DNA from: Polyodon spathula
Lineage: Eukaryota; Chordata; Actinopteri; Acipenseriformes; Polyodontidae
Reading direction: 5' to 3'
DNA length: 64,000 bases
NCBI RefSeq assembly: GCF_017654505.1
Contig: NC_054539.1
Span: 65,490,256-65,554,255, forward strand
Shown here: positions 1-11,852 of the stretch, in pieces
Layout of the letters: each line of letters begins with the position of its first letter
How positions within the stretch are numbered: the stretch's first letter is position 1
Translations under genes and position numbers: made by a program
Notes under the pieces: generated by a model
What the model was told of the DNA's origin: nothing
Seen by the model: the letters and a program-made list of their open reading frames with translations, nothing else
Databases searched by the model: none

Positions 1-2879
1 ACCAGCAACCAAATGTTATCCACCAAATGAAAAGACAGTAATGAGGCAAACAACTGTTTGTGCTGATCTTCCAATATTCACATTTTCAAAAGTACAATGC
101 TCTCACAATAAACGGGTAAGTACTGCAGTTTCAGCTCATGCTGGCTTAAATATAAAGTACTACAATTTAATGCATGATATACTTGAATTCAGCTGTTGCA
201 ACTTAATGCATGATGTACTTGAAGTCAGCTGTTAAGAGTGAGGGTTTCAAGATTCTAGAGTTGCAAGGGCATCCACTGTAGGGTATTAAACCAGCAATCT
301 AACTAGTGAGCAACAATCCATGTGAGGTGCGCAATCTGGGCATCAATATATCTCAGTATGAGGCCCTGCCTTGTGTTATGCCGTGTGGTATTGCTTACAT
401 GACCACTGTGCATGAACCTGATTGGCTGGGATGAATGCTGGGGCTTATAATGGATAGCTATAATATAGTATTTAACAAGTGCAACCAAATGGCACACCTG
501 AATGCTTTTAAAGCCTCTAGTATTGAAGATGCTTAATGTAATTATACTGCTAAAAAGCACAACACTATTTTGAAATAAAATAAAAACAGGAGCACCATCG
601 TGGACTTGACACCGGGTGGTAGTATGGCATGATGTATTCAGAAGCAGTGTGCCAAAACAGTTGTATGGTTGGTTCACAAACCATATGGGAGTTTATAATC
701 ATGAGACAGTTTTACGTAGTGGTTATTATAGAATCGTAACAATTGGTTACCAAAAAGTTATATTGCATTTATTAATATAAAAACAACTACATTACAATCC
801 ATTAATATGTTTGGGTACAAAATAGTATATCAAACCCTACAACAGTGTTGTGGCATTGGCGGGGGGCGTTATCAGGCTTACATGGAAGTTTGTTTAACTC
901 TATCTGTGTTAAATGCTTTGATTTTACAACTTTTTTGTCTGGTTACTAGAATACCAAGAGAGCTGCACAGGTATACCCACTGTTTGTGAACCGTTATGCC
1001 AATCGCAGCAATGGAGGAATCCCTATCTACTCACAGGAACGTCTACTGGAAAGAGCTAAGGCAAGCGTACAGATACTGTGCTGTTCAAATCAACAGTGTA
1101 TGCATGTGTAACAGGGTGGAGGCTGGAAGCAACACTGCAAACAAGTGTCCTAACTCCCTATGCAAGAGCCAGACCCATCTGTATTCATGGTTATAGAGAT
1201 TTTAACATCCTCTCCTCTCACAGATAGCAGACAGAATCCATAATGTATTACAAAACAATTCTTCAAATAATGATGCAGATGCTGGAATCTGCACTACTAT
1301 GCACCATCACTGTTACCAGGGTGGCATGACTCGATGTGGTATTGCTTCTTCAGCTGGGCCATGGTTACACCAGCAGTTGGTAACACAGTAACTTACACAA
1401 AAAACAATTACAAAAAAGAAAAAAGCGAGAAAACAAAATTGTGATCGTGTTTGGTCCTGTGCACTTTCTCTATATAAAAAGGTCCTGTGCCCGAAACTGA
1501 CTGACTACATTTTACTTTTGCGAGTTCAACAGTCCTGCAAATGTGTTATTTCTTTTCTTTACTGTGATGTCTGTCCAGGTAAAGTGCCCTCTAATAAACC
1601 TACTTGCCCTGGCTGGAGAGCAAATGAGCTGGCTCTCAGCTTCTCTTATATAGATCTGTCCAGGCTCAAATTGGCAATAAATCAACCAGAAACCCAGTGG
1701 CAGGACACAGTCCCTGCAAAGAACCCAACAGCCTGGACAAAATACATGTGTTCTTTTTTACTTAATTTTACCTTTCACTCAACAGAAGAAGGAAGAAATT
1801 AAAACCAAGCAACAAGAACAACATACCTCTAACGTTGAGGTATGTGTCTGCATAGCTATTGGACTACTATTGAGCTGCACTGAATTGGGATATTCTGAAG
1901 TTTTAAAATACAATATTCTTTACAAATAGAGTAACATAAGATTAATATACAGAAAGGCTGAACTGTGTTAACTAGGCTGACTGCTTATCTTCAAATCAAC
2001 TACAGAACTTAGAAGCCAGTGAAATGAAAAATTAAGATTTGGAGTTGTTTTCACAGATGTAAACTTACATTTTAGTACGGACATCTCTCCTGCAGGTACG
2101 TGGTTACTCATACTTTTTATTTGTAATCACATAGCACTAGGTATCCAGCAGTTTATCCAAAGTGGAAATGAACATTACTCTAAGTTTCCTGGGGTTAAGT
2201 ATGCAAAAGTAATCAAAATAAATTGCTGATGTTTCGCACAAGGACAACATAACTTGACATTTGTGCTATGGCATGAATACCATAGCCTGCTGGTGAATCT
2301 TAGTAAATTATTAGTGAATATAACAACACTCCAGCACTCCAGTTCTGCACCCTTGTTACAGTTATTGTATTTTCTTTGTAATTTAGTGAAATCAGTGTTA
2401 AACTATTTGTTTTTTTTTTTCAATTACAGTTGCAAAATGGCCCTCTGAGGCACCTGTCAATGGAAAGCTGGACTCTCCCAGACATATACTCCGTAACTAA
2501 TAAATGTACAGGGGACAATAGGAAATGTCTGCCATCACTTTCCCTACACCAGGACAACCATACAAATACCTGTAAGAAGTCTCCACCAAACAATACTGTT
2601 TTTTTTTAAATGCACAAAATCGGATACAAAACATTGGAGGTATTTACACGTTCCCTTTCTAGTGGAATGACACCCATTCGGTAATGTTTTTTGACAGCAT
2701 GACAACTACTTGTTATTGTTTATATTCAAATCCATCATTTATTCTTACACCATGTTATGGTGTTCTATATATTGTGACTTTTTTTCTTCTATCTTTAAAT
2801 CTGTATTAATTCTAATTAACATTAGTAACCAGCAATGCTGGCTCTGAGGATCAGCTTTGATTTGGCCTCCCAAACGCAT
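1..2879. other. Intergenic, no gene recognised
   Basis: AT-rich sequence with only short open frames of no recognisable family and no splice-flanked exon that I could identify on either strand. A poly-T run lies near 2410-2420. The region lies beyond the 3' end of ccdc25. In human the neighbour here would be SCARA3, but I see no collagen-like or SCARA3-like exon. Confidence 0.4.
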
Positions 2880-4195
2880 AAGCATGCATAACTTTTGAAT
2901 TAATTTGATTTGTTTATTTAAATGTTATATATTTATTGGAGTTAATTAGTTCATTCTTTTCTGTTGTGTCCCGCTAGCATAATTGTTTTCAGACTATTTA
3001 TCCATTTACTTTTCTTATTACTCTATGTCCCATTGTCTAATTTTAGCTGTTCTAATATTACAAACTTTACATCATTGATGTCATGTCCTAGATGGTGAAG
3101 TGCTGTACTATTGGTTCATTATTTTATTTTTCTAATTAATGAAAGGTGGTTCTGAATTATTTTATATAAAGTTGTTCCAGTCTCTCTAACATTTTATTTC
3201 ATCCCATTTTTCACAGGCTATTCCATAATTGCTATTTTTACAGTAGGTATTAGTTTTTAGTGGATATGTGTTGTTCTTATGTTTAATTATGTTTTTACTG
3301 TTGTCCATGTATTTGTAGAACCTATTATGTCAATTATTCTTATGTTTACTGTGCACTAAAATATCACCTAAATTAGCTTCTCTTTTGAATGCTACAACTG
3401 GGGCCTTAAGAAAAACAATTTTTCTGAATGATGTAGAATCTGCAAGTGTTTCCAAACTATCTTAGAAATTAGGCAAAAGTTTAGACTAGGTCATTGCTAA
3501 TTGGACTCTTTTTGACCTTTTCATCTTTATTTTTTATAATCTAGTAGACCATCTCTTTTTAGTTTATCCACTTAACTCTGTCTAGTTTTTAATACATTTC
3601 TTTGTTTTACATAGTCACTTTCTTTTCAGCATATTCTTTGAGCAGAGGACATGTGTGCATGTCAGTAGGTTTACAGAAGAGGTCAGTCTCAATTGAACCT
3701 TCAAGTTATTACATATTATTGAGTTTGGCTGTTCCTCACCCAGTTTATAAAAATTATATTATTTTCTTGTCCATCGAAGGTCCACCTTAATATTACTGTG
3801 TATTTCATTTGCCATTTTATTAAACTGGAAAAGATATTATTCTCCATGTGCTCAAACCCCAAAAATACAATCTACAAACCGAATGTATCCTAAAGGTTCT
3901 CTTTCCGATTTTCTAAGTAATTGTTCTTCCCATTTCCCCATCTACGTACTAGCAAAATGCATTCCTAATTTAGATCATATTGCTGTAACATCGTTTTGTT
4001 TGGAATTCTTATCAACAAATGTAAAACTACTGTTTTCTAAAAGTATGTTGATCATGTTCAACACTTCGGCTGTTGGTATTGATTTATCTAGTGCTTTTTG
4101 ACAGGCTTCTGAAGTTTCTTTACAAGGGACACTTGGGTACAACAATTGTACACCCTTGCAAAATAAAACTGTTTTCTCAGGAAGGTTGTGCATTA
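2880..4195 (-). mobile_element. Degenerate Penelope-like retroelement (RT and endonuclease-side fragment)
   Basis: Read on the minus strand in several frames, this stretch resembles the reverse transcriptase and C-terminal part of a Penelope-like element. At 3975-4193 the open frame contains VQLLYPSVPCKET and SSFTFVDKNSKQND, typical of the PLE RT palm. Further on comes YIRFVDCIFG, where the family has FVDD, so one catalytic Asp appears replaced by Cys. Around 3340-3370 the minus strand reads GDILVHSKHKNN, and near 3030-3110 it reads HHLGHDINDVKFVILEQLKL, both typical of the PLE C-terminal region before and within the GIY-YIG part. Many stops and frameshifts make this a dead copy. The family match is from memory of motif patterns. 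Confidence 0.6.
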
Positions 4196-4483
4196 GTGAT
4201 TAAAAAAAATATATAAAAAAAATAAAATAAAAAAGTGTTGTATCCTTAACATAGCTTGGCAATTTCTCAACATGTGACCCATGTTGTTTTTCTGCCATTT
4301 CAGCTATTTATGTGTGTTGGATTATCAATCATGCTGACTATCATTCACACAGGGGGATTTTATATACAATTTTTTTTTTTTTTTTTATTAAGAAATTAAA
4401 TTTTAACTTTCTGGTTTTCAGCATTTGTCTTAAATTGACTTATCTGCCTTTATTTCTTTTTTTTTTTTAAAGGACACAAAAAG

Positions 4484-4499
4484 GGTGTGTGTATGTATA

Positions 4500-4535
<36 letters not shown>

Positions 4536-4537
4536 CA
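4484..4537. repeat. (TG)n-(TA)n microsatellite
   Basis: Alternating tgtg followed by tata tract, directly abutting the left end of the Tc1 copy at 4538. The Tc1 element appears to have inserted into a TA-rich microsatellite that continues at 6121-6178 on its other side. Confidence 0.85.
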
Positions 4538-6118
4538 GTGCCTTGCAAAAGTATTCAGACCCTTGACCAATTCTCTCATATTACTGAATTACAAATGGTA
4601 CATTGAAATTTCGTTCTGTTTGATGTTTTATTTTAAAACACTTAAACTCAAATTCAGTTATTGTAAAGTGACATTGGTTTTACGTTGGGAAATATTTTTA
4701 AGCAAAATAAAAAAAATATCTTGCTTGCATAAGTATTCAACCCCCACACATTAACATTTGTTAGAGCCACCTTTCACTGCAATAACAGCTTTAAGTCTTT
4801 TGGGGTAAGTATGTACCAGCTTTGCACACAGTGTCAGAGTGATTTTGGCAGATTTGCTCCAGGTTGTTCAGGTTGGTTGGACGATGCTTGTGGACTGCAA
4901 TTTTCAAATAGTGCCACAGATTCTCAATGGGATTGAGATCAGGACTTTGACTGGACCACTGTAGGACATTCACCTTTTTGTTCTTCAGCCACTCCAATGT
5001 TGCTTTGGCCTTGTGCTTGGGATCATTGTCCTGCTGAAAGGTAAATTTCCTCCCAAGCTTCAGTTTTTTAGCGTCCTGAAGCAGATTCTCGAAGTATTTT
5101 CCTGTATTTTGCTCCATCCATTCTTCCTTCAATTGTAACAAGATGCCTCTGCTGATGAGAAGCATCCCCACAGCATGATGCTGCCACCACATACTTCACT
5201 GTACGGGATGGTGTGTCTTGAGGCACGGGCAGTGTTAGGTTTGCGCCACACATAACGCTTTGAGTTTTGGCTAAAAAGCTCTATCTTGGTCTCATCTGAC
5301 TACAAAACCTTTTCCCACATCGCAGCTGGGTCACTCTCATGCTTTCTGGCAAACTCCAGACGTGCTTTCAGATGGTACTTTTTGAGTAACGGCTTCTTTC
5401 TTGCCACCCTCCCATACAGGCCAGTGTTATGCAGACCTCTTGATATGGTTGACTGGTGCACCATTACTCCACTCCCAGCCACTGAACTCTGTATCTCCTT
5501 CAAAGTGATTGTTGGCCTCTCTGTGGCTTCTCTCACAAGTCTCTTTCTTGTTTCAGCGCGGAGTTTTGAAGGGAGGCCTTTTCTTGACAGTGCCTGGGTG
5601 GTGTGATGCAGCTTCCACTTCCTGATTATTGATCCAACTGTGCTCACTGGGATACCCAAACACTTAGATATTATTTTGTACCCTTTCCCTAATCTATGCA
5701 TTTGTACTACTTTATCTCTAACTTCTGTAGAATGCTCTTTGGTCTTCATTTTCCTTCAGATTCACAGCCTTACCAATGATCCTTCAACAGTGGGGTTTTT
5801 ATCCAGAAAATGTGACAGGAACTTTAATGGTTCACAGGTGGAGGCCAATGGTAAGGTAATTGTGTCCTTGTTAGGGCAATTTCTTTCATCGGTGCAAACT
5901 GGGACCTTCCACAGCACAGGGGTTGAATACTTATGCAAGCAAGATATTTCAGTTTTTTATTTTTCTTAAAAATATTTCCCAACATAAAACCAATGTCACC
6001 TTACAATAATTGAGTTTAAGTGTTTTAAAATAAAATATCAAACAGAACGAAATTTCAATGTACCATTTGTAATTCAGTAATATGAGAATTGGTCAGGGGT
6101 CTGAATACTTTTGCAAGG

Positions 6119-6123
<5 letters not shown>
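4538..6123 (-). mobile_element. Tc1/mariner transposon, copy A, with long terminal inverted repeats
   Basis: A nearly complete Tc1-like element about 1.59 kb long. The left end begins cagtgccttgcaaaagtatt and the right end is its reverse complement. The inverted similarity extends about 200 bp inward on each side (roughly 4538-4745 and 5919-6123), giving long IR/DR-type ends. The transposase reads on the minus strand between them. Both flanks are TA microsatellite, as expected for an element that targets TA. Confidence 0.93.
4791..5749 (-). pseudogene. Tc1-like transposase, inactivated (copy A)
   Basis: The N-terminal open frame (5300-5749) carries the paired helix-turn-helix DNA-binding region, with motifs such as VSTVGSIIRKWK. 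The C-terminal frame (4791-5192) carries the catalytic core, with QQDNDPKH followed 34 residues later by NPIENLW, the DD34E spacing of Tc1 elements. The copy is broken. The conserved Trp codon before SDET (just below 5300) is a TAG stop, and a frameshift near 5160-5190 separates the [11 protein letters not shown] block from the second Asp block. Tc1 transposases are normally a single uninterrupted protein of about 340 residues. Confidence 0.9.

Positions 6124-6210
<87 letters not shown>
6121..6210. repeat. (TA)n-(CA)n compound microsatellite
   Basis: About 58 bases of alternating TA followed by about 30 bases of CA, between the right end of Tc1 copy A and the left end of the next TIR element. 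Confidence 0.95.
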
Positions 6211-6212
<2 letters not shown>

Positions 6213-6218
6213 TATATA

Positions 6219-7102
6219 CCTTATTACTTCAACTTGGCGCCGCTGCGTTTATTTTAAATTGATCAAAATGACTGCGGTTCCTAAATGAGGGCGTCGATTA
6301 TACGAGGGCAGCCTTTATTAATAATACGATTTTTTATTACATGATTTATGACATTTTAAAATATCGTGGTTGCTTATTTTCTGAAATACGGTAGCATACC
6401 TGTATGTAACAGCGTGTTTAGCTAACCTACTTTGACTACAGTACATTTATCGGTGACAGTTACCAAGAGCATATTAGGTGGGAGTTGGAAGGTAAAGGAA
6501 GTACTGTACCAGCGAATCAGTTGTGTGTATTTGTTGTTAAGTGGCGGGACAATTTGGCAGTTAAGTCCTAAGTCCGAGAGTGAGACGTAGATATTTTTTC
6601 TACACTAAAAATTAGCTCATAATATCAACTTGATTTCTGTAAAAGCTATAGCATACTCTTTTTTTTTCTCACTGTAACTTGCTTGTTTGTAATTTCTCTG
6701 CTAGAGAAACCAAAAATAAATCTTCATAGATATTAATCACATTGTTTTTATTTGCACGAGATTGAGTACGGGAATTACATGAACTAAAAACAAAACAGCA
6801 AAACCACCTATAAGAACTACAGAAGGACTGCTGTTCTGTAAGTAGCGTATCTTGCATTTACTTACTATGTGTGTGTGTGTTAGTTTGTAATTTATGTGCT
6901 AGATTGAGTCACCCGTCTCTTCGGGGGCATTACATGTACATAGCCAGTGTTGCACGTGTATTTGTTTACAGTGTGTGTGTTTTTTTTAATAGGCAGAGAA
7001 AAAAATACCTTAATGTTTCTTTACTGATAGCGGTGTTTATTCGAGGGCGGCCTCTATTATAAAGCTGATATATGACTGCGGCGTCAAATTGAAGTAATAT
7101 GG
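6219..7102. mobile_element. Non-autonomous DNA transposon with 25-bp terminal inverted repeats
   Basis: The left end (6219-6243) and the reverse complement of the right end (7078-7102) match at 22 of 25 bases around tattacttcaa and cgccgc. A second inner motif, ttattcgagggcggcc (near 7036-7052), also has an inverted relative near 6285-6312. No transposase-like frame was seen inside the 884 bp, so it looks like a deletion derivative or MITE. The superfamily is not determined. Confidence 0.6.
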
Positions 7103-7141
7103 TGTCTGTCTGTCTATCTATCTATCTATCTATCTATCTAT
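7103..7141. repeat. (TCTG)n/(TCTA)n tetranucleotide microsatellite
   Basis: Short run of tctg then tcta units immediately after the right end of the 6219-7102 element. Confidence 0.9.
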
Positions 7142-7597
7142 ATGAATGAACAGTTCCATCATAACTGGGTCCACTGTTTCTGCACTTTACATCAACACAA
7201 CACAGGATGGCCCGATGTTTACTTATACAATATTGAACATCTAATGAGATTTCACTATTCAGTCCCTTATCAATTAAACAAAGTAGCCAACTCATATTAC
7301 AAACATGTTTCTCTTTAAATAAAAATTACACTGCTGTTTTGGCTTGCTCTAGATACAGCTGTGCAACAGAACTGCTTTCATGCAACTGTTCTTGAAGCAA
7401 TGAGTAAATGTGTCATCAAAAGGCCAGACTTCACCCTCAAATGTGCGTAAAGAATCTTCAGCAAGTCATTGGAAGTAATTTCTAAGCTTAATATGGCCAA
7501 GAAAAAAGTGGTCTTTTATAAAGAATAGTTTTTGGCATCCAATCCAATGAGTCTTTCAAATCCAAATGCTTATATTCAACAGATAACGCTTCCTTTT

Positions 7598-7627
7598 TTA
7601 CATGAAGTCATCCGAGTCATTTCCGTC
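7598..7627 (-). CDS. ccdc25: ccdc25 last coding exon
   Basis: Encodes DGNDSDDFM and the TAA stop, the acidic tail conserved in vertebrate CCDC25. Acceptor TTAACAG. The 3' UTR continues toward lower coordinates. No convincing poly(A) signal was seen close by. Confidence 0.92.
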   Translation of the reverse strand, partial: DGNDSDDFM

Positions 7628-10600
7628 CTGTTAACAGATAAAAAACAGAGATGAAACAAATACATGTAGAGATTCACAAAGCACTTTATTAAAACAGTTT
7701 TTACTCATGATTGTCAAACTAAGATGCAGCAGCATGTTTCCATCGGGAGTTACAAATGTGAACAAGAATGCAAATCCAATCATGACTTTTTAGGACCAGT
7801 TAACCTGCTGCAATGAGGGCAAAGTAAACCTGTAGTTCAATTAAATGTGTTCAAGCTCCCAGTTCATATCTGGAACTGCCAAATTGGCTAACATATGACA
7901 TTTGTAATCAGTTATACACAATGAGATGCATAGCATGAGACAGGAGATAACAAAAGTGGCTTTAAGAACACTGTGGGGTAGATGTACCAAGATGGGCCAA
8001 GTTGCATTTTCGTTACGACAATTCACAAAGTGCACTTTTGTCGTATGTACTAAGAAAAAAATGTTTATGAAGAGAGCCACAATATACTAATTTAAATATT
8101 ATTTGCGTCATCTTAGCGAGATCTCTAGCAAGAGTTTTTCAAATAAAACAGTGGCAATTGAGTTGTGGTTTGCTGCAGCAGAGAATGCCCGAAGGATAAC
8201 GTCTATACATGCAAGGGTGCAATAATTATAATAACATTGTTTTTGTTAAATGTAAATGTCATCTGTACAGAGCATTCTGTTCCGTTTTTATTGTACCTAT
8301 TTTAATACTGTTATATATGTAAAAAATGAAAGGCAGTTTAATCCCATCAGATTCTATAGAGGGGCCCCAACCTTCACCCCCAAAAAGCTTAACGCTAAAC
8401 TGGACGGTGTATTTTAAATATAAATCATTGCGCTGAAATAACATTAATGTGTTTTGGGTACAAATATAAATCTGTACAGTAGGAAAATCAAATGAATACC
8501 TAGCACACTTTTTTTATACTTTAGCCTGCTAGTAACACAAAATAAATCATGCTTCTGTACTATACACATTGGTGTACAATGCAAATAAAAGATTATTTTA
8601 AATTGAAACTTAATGATTTTAGGGTTTTTAATTGTATTATTATTATTATTATTTGTATCTTGGTCTACTTAGTAATCTTGACAATTAACAACAATTGATC
8701 ATGGTCTTATACAGATGGCACATGTGTGCAGTCTATTGCTCCCAACACGTTTGGAAAAATAGAAATGTCATAGAAATTTGTTTAAGGCTTGTAAGTACAC
8801 CCTGACTTTAGTGAAAATTGGTTACTTGGGTGTCTGTCTCAAATGCATTGAGCACAACTGGCAACACATGGGAAAAACGGACTAGGAAGTGCCAGCAACA
8901 ACTGCGACTGAATCAAAGAATGTCTAGTCCATGATACACTAGTCAAAGACACATTTATGTTGTACTAATGATTATTTATTTATTTATTTTTTAAAGTAAA
9001 AAATCCATCTATATTTCTTTTCTAATTACCAACCTTTATTTAGTCCATTGTTAATTTAATTGAAAAGTAAAAAGTTGATGAAGAGAATACCGTTAAGTGG
9101 CTAAGGTATGTGGAAGTGTTCGGTTATATTTTTAATCAGGTAACGTCCCTTTAAACAAATTGAGATGATTCTGTTTTCATAACTAAAACTCAGAAAAAGC
9201 AGCTGTTAATTAAAACAATCTTTGTTTCTACCTTCATATCTTGCCTGAGCCTAATTCTAGTGCCCTTAAATTTATTTCAAACAGGAATGACAAATTACAT
9301 GAATTCTACATCCCCGATCTTACTTTTAACTCGCATTTCAATTTTTGCAGTCTATAATTTATTGTTGCTTTTGTTATTTTCCCTAACTACTGCAACAGAG
9401 AAATGCCAGACATATTTTTTTTAAGCATAAAAACGAATACATAGTGCAGAGTGTACACTGACAGCAGCGTAAGGAACATCCGCTAGAAAGTGTCCTGAGG
9501 GAATCAGATGATTCTAGGGCATTTGCCAAGCACTCCTACCACTGCCAAACATACTACTAAAGCATTTAAGTTTAAAATGAAATGTGTTACATACCTCATT
9601 GGTGGTCATGTTGTCTGATTTCATAAGTGATGAATAACTCCTGGAGAAGGAAACAAATACGTTTCAATTAAACAACCCCACAGCTGTACCATTCTTAGAA
9701 ATTGTTGAAAAATGTTATTCCTTGCTTACTTCAGCTCATCCAACTCTTTTTTCTTCTTCATTTCTTCTCTTTCATTTCGTTTCATTTCCTGGATTTGTGT
9801 TTTTTTCTCAGTCCTCTCTTCTCTGTCTCTGGATTCTTTTTCCGCTGCCAGGTCAGGGAAGCGCTCTTCTTTTGTTTTTTCCAACCTATTTACAATTTCA
9901 TTAATTTTCTTTTCTACTGCAACAAGCCTTACCTGAAAAAGAAAAAAAAAAGTTTATTATTAAATAAATGATTTACAGTGACAATGGTCCTGTGTTTATC
10001 AGTCTAAAGCACAAAGACATTTCATTCTTTAAAATACCCATTCACATGGCATGAAAATGCTCAACTTATGCCGGTATAATACTGTCATAACCCTTTCACG
10101 CAGCCAAAGGGATCATGAGACTAAAACTTTTAAACCTGTCAGTCATTTTCATGGCAACGGTGATTCACCCATAAATTATAGCATCACGCACCGTCCTTTC
10201 TATTGTTGAACTCACCTTCTCGTCCAATAACCACCAGAAAAACATTGGAAATGATTACTCAGTTCATGTTGACTTGACCCCTTTCCCAGTGAAAATAACA
10301 AATAAATTATCCCAGTGCAGATGGGCAATGTCCCTCCTTCTTGACTTGTATCTCGCATGGATTAGTTCTAAATACTTTAAACCCAACCCAAATAATGAGT
10401 GGCAGCAAATTCCTATGTTTCTATTGGACTGAAACACGTTTGAGAGATTTAAAACAAGATGTTCTTGCTTGTGAGATTTAAAGATATATTACAGTACTAT
10501 AGGTATTATTTACACATTTGTTTAATTTAAAACAGAATTGCAAATTGTGGGAAATGTAAAAAAAAATGCCTAAACACACAAAAACCCCACAAGAATATGC

Positions 10601-10718
10601 CCGTGACCATAATGATTTCATTGTGGATGACAGAAAAGAAGGTACAATTGAAGTGTGCAAGTACTGTCCAGTTACTATATATATATATCTATATATCTAT
10701 ATCTATATATCTATATCT

Positions 10719-10749
<31 letters not shown>

Positions 10750-11791
10750 TAGTAACAAGAATATTATAGTTTTACGAAAGCAACCGAAAATAATTTCATA
10801 CAGCATAAAAAAAGCAAAAGCCCTGAAAAAAATCCAAACTATTTCCATATAACTCAAAAATAGCTAAAAATAAGCACCGAAAAAAGAAATTAATAAAAAC
10901 CAAAAAACAGAAGCCTTAATTATAATGTATTCAAGTAAAAGGCTTGAACTAGACAAGTTTGACTGAATGCAATATTTTACGTACTGGTATACAGAATATA
11001 CTGAATATTATGCTGTAATATATTATTCTTGAACTTTTCTAAGAATAACGAAAATACACATTAGTCAAGAAGTCATTTTCTATGTAACCAAGCAGCCCTG
11101 TCAGCGTAGGTAGAGATTTGAGTACCTTGTTTCAATTTGGATAAGAAATATTTGTGAAGCTCACCTCTTTCTGCCGATGGAATCCTATCTGCCCTACATC
11201 CATGCCCCCAGTTTTCTTTAGGTTGGTCCATGGTGTATATACGACACTGATGTTGTTCATTTTGCAGCCTGACAAAAAAAGTTTGTTGAGACTTTTTAAA
11301 TTTTTTTTTACCGAAACGATAGTTTCAGAGTAGCTGTTAAGGCATCATCTTAAACCAATTTCGTGTAAATAAATAAAAATACATATAGTACAAAAGTTTA
11401 TGCTGAAATGTTTTGCTTGTAATAGATACCTTGAATACTATTGTTTTTCACTAGCTGTGCACAGTCAATCAGCACTTCTTTTGGGATACCATCTATTGTC
11501 AGCCCCTGAAATAAAATGATTTAAAATCTGAATGCATTCACAGCAGCAAAGTAAATAAATCACCACAAAACCATGGACTCCAAATCTTGACTGAAGCCAA
11601 GTGGCAAGCGCTAACATTATATTTATTTTTTCATTTCTTCAACCTAACATGTACAAACCAACATTTTTGTAAATTAAAAAAATTAGCAAAAGACACATTG
11701 GGCATAATACAGATTAAGAAAAATGTTAATGCTGAACTTTTCAGATTTTTTTTTTTTAATATATAATAATATAAAATAAAATTGTGTGGTA

Positions 11792-11852
<61 letters not shown>

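Noticed and set aside
9702..9971. Plus-strand Phe/Leu-rich frames
   Set aside because: Antisense of the Lys/Glu-rich coiled-coil exon of ccdc25.
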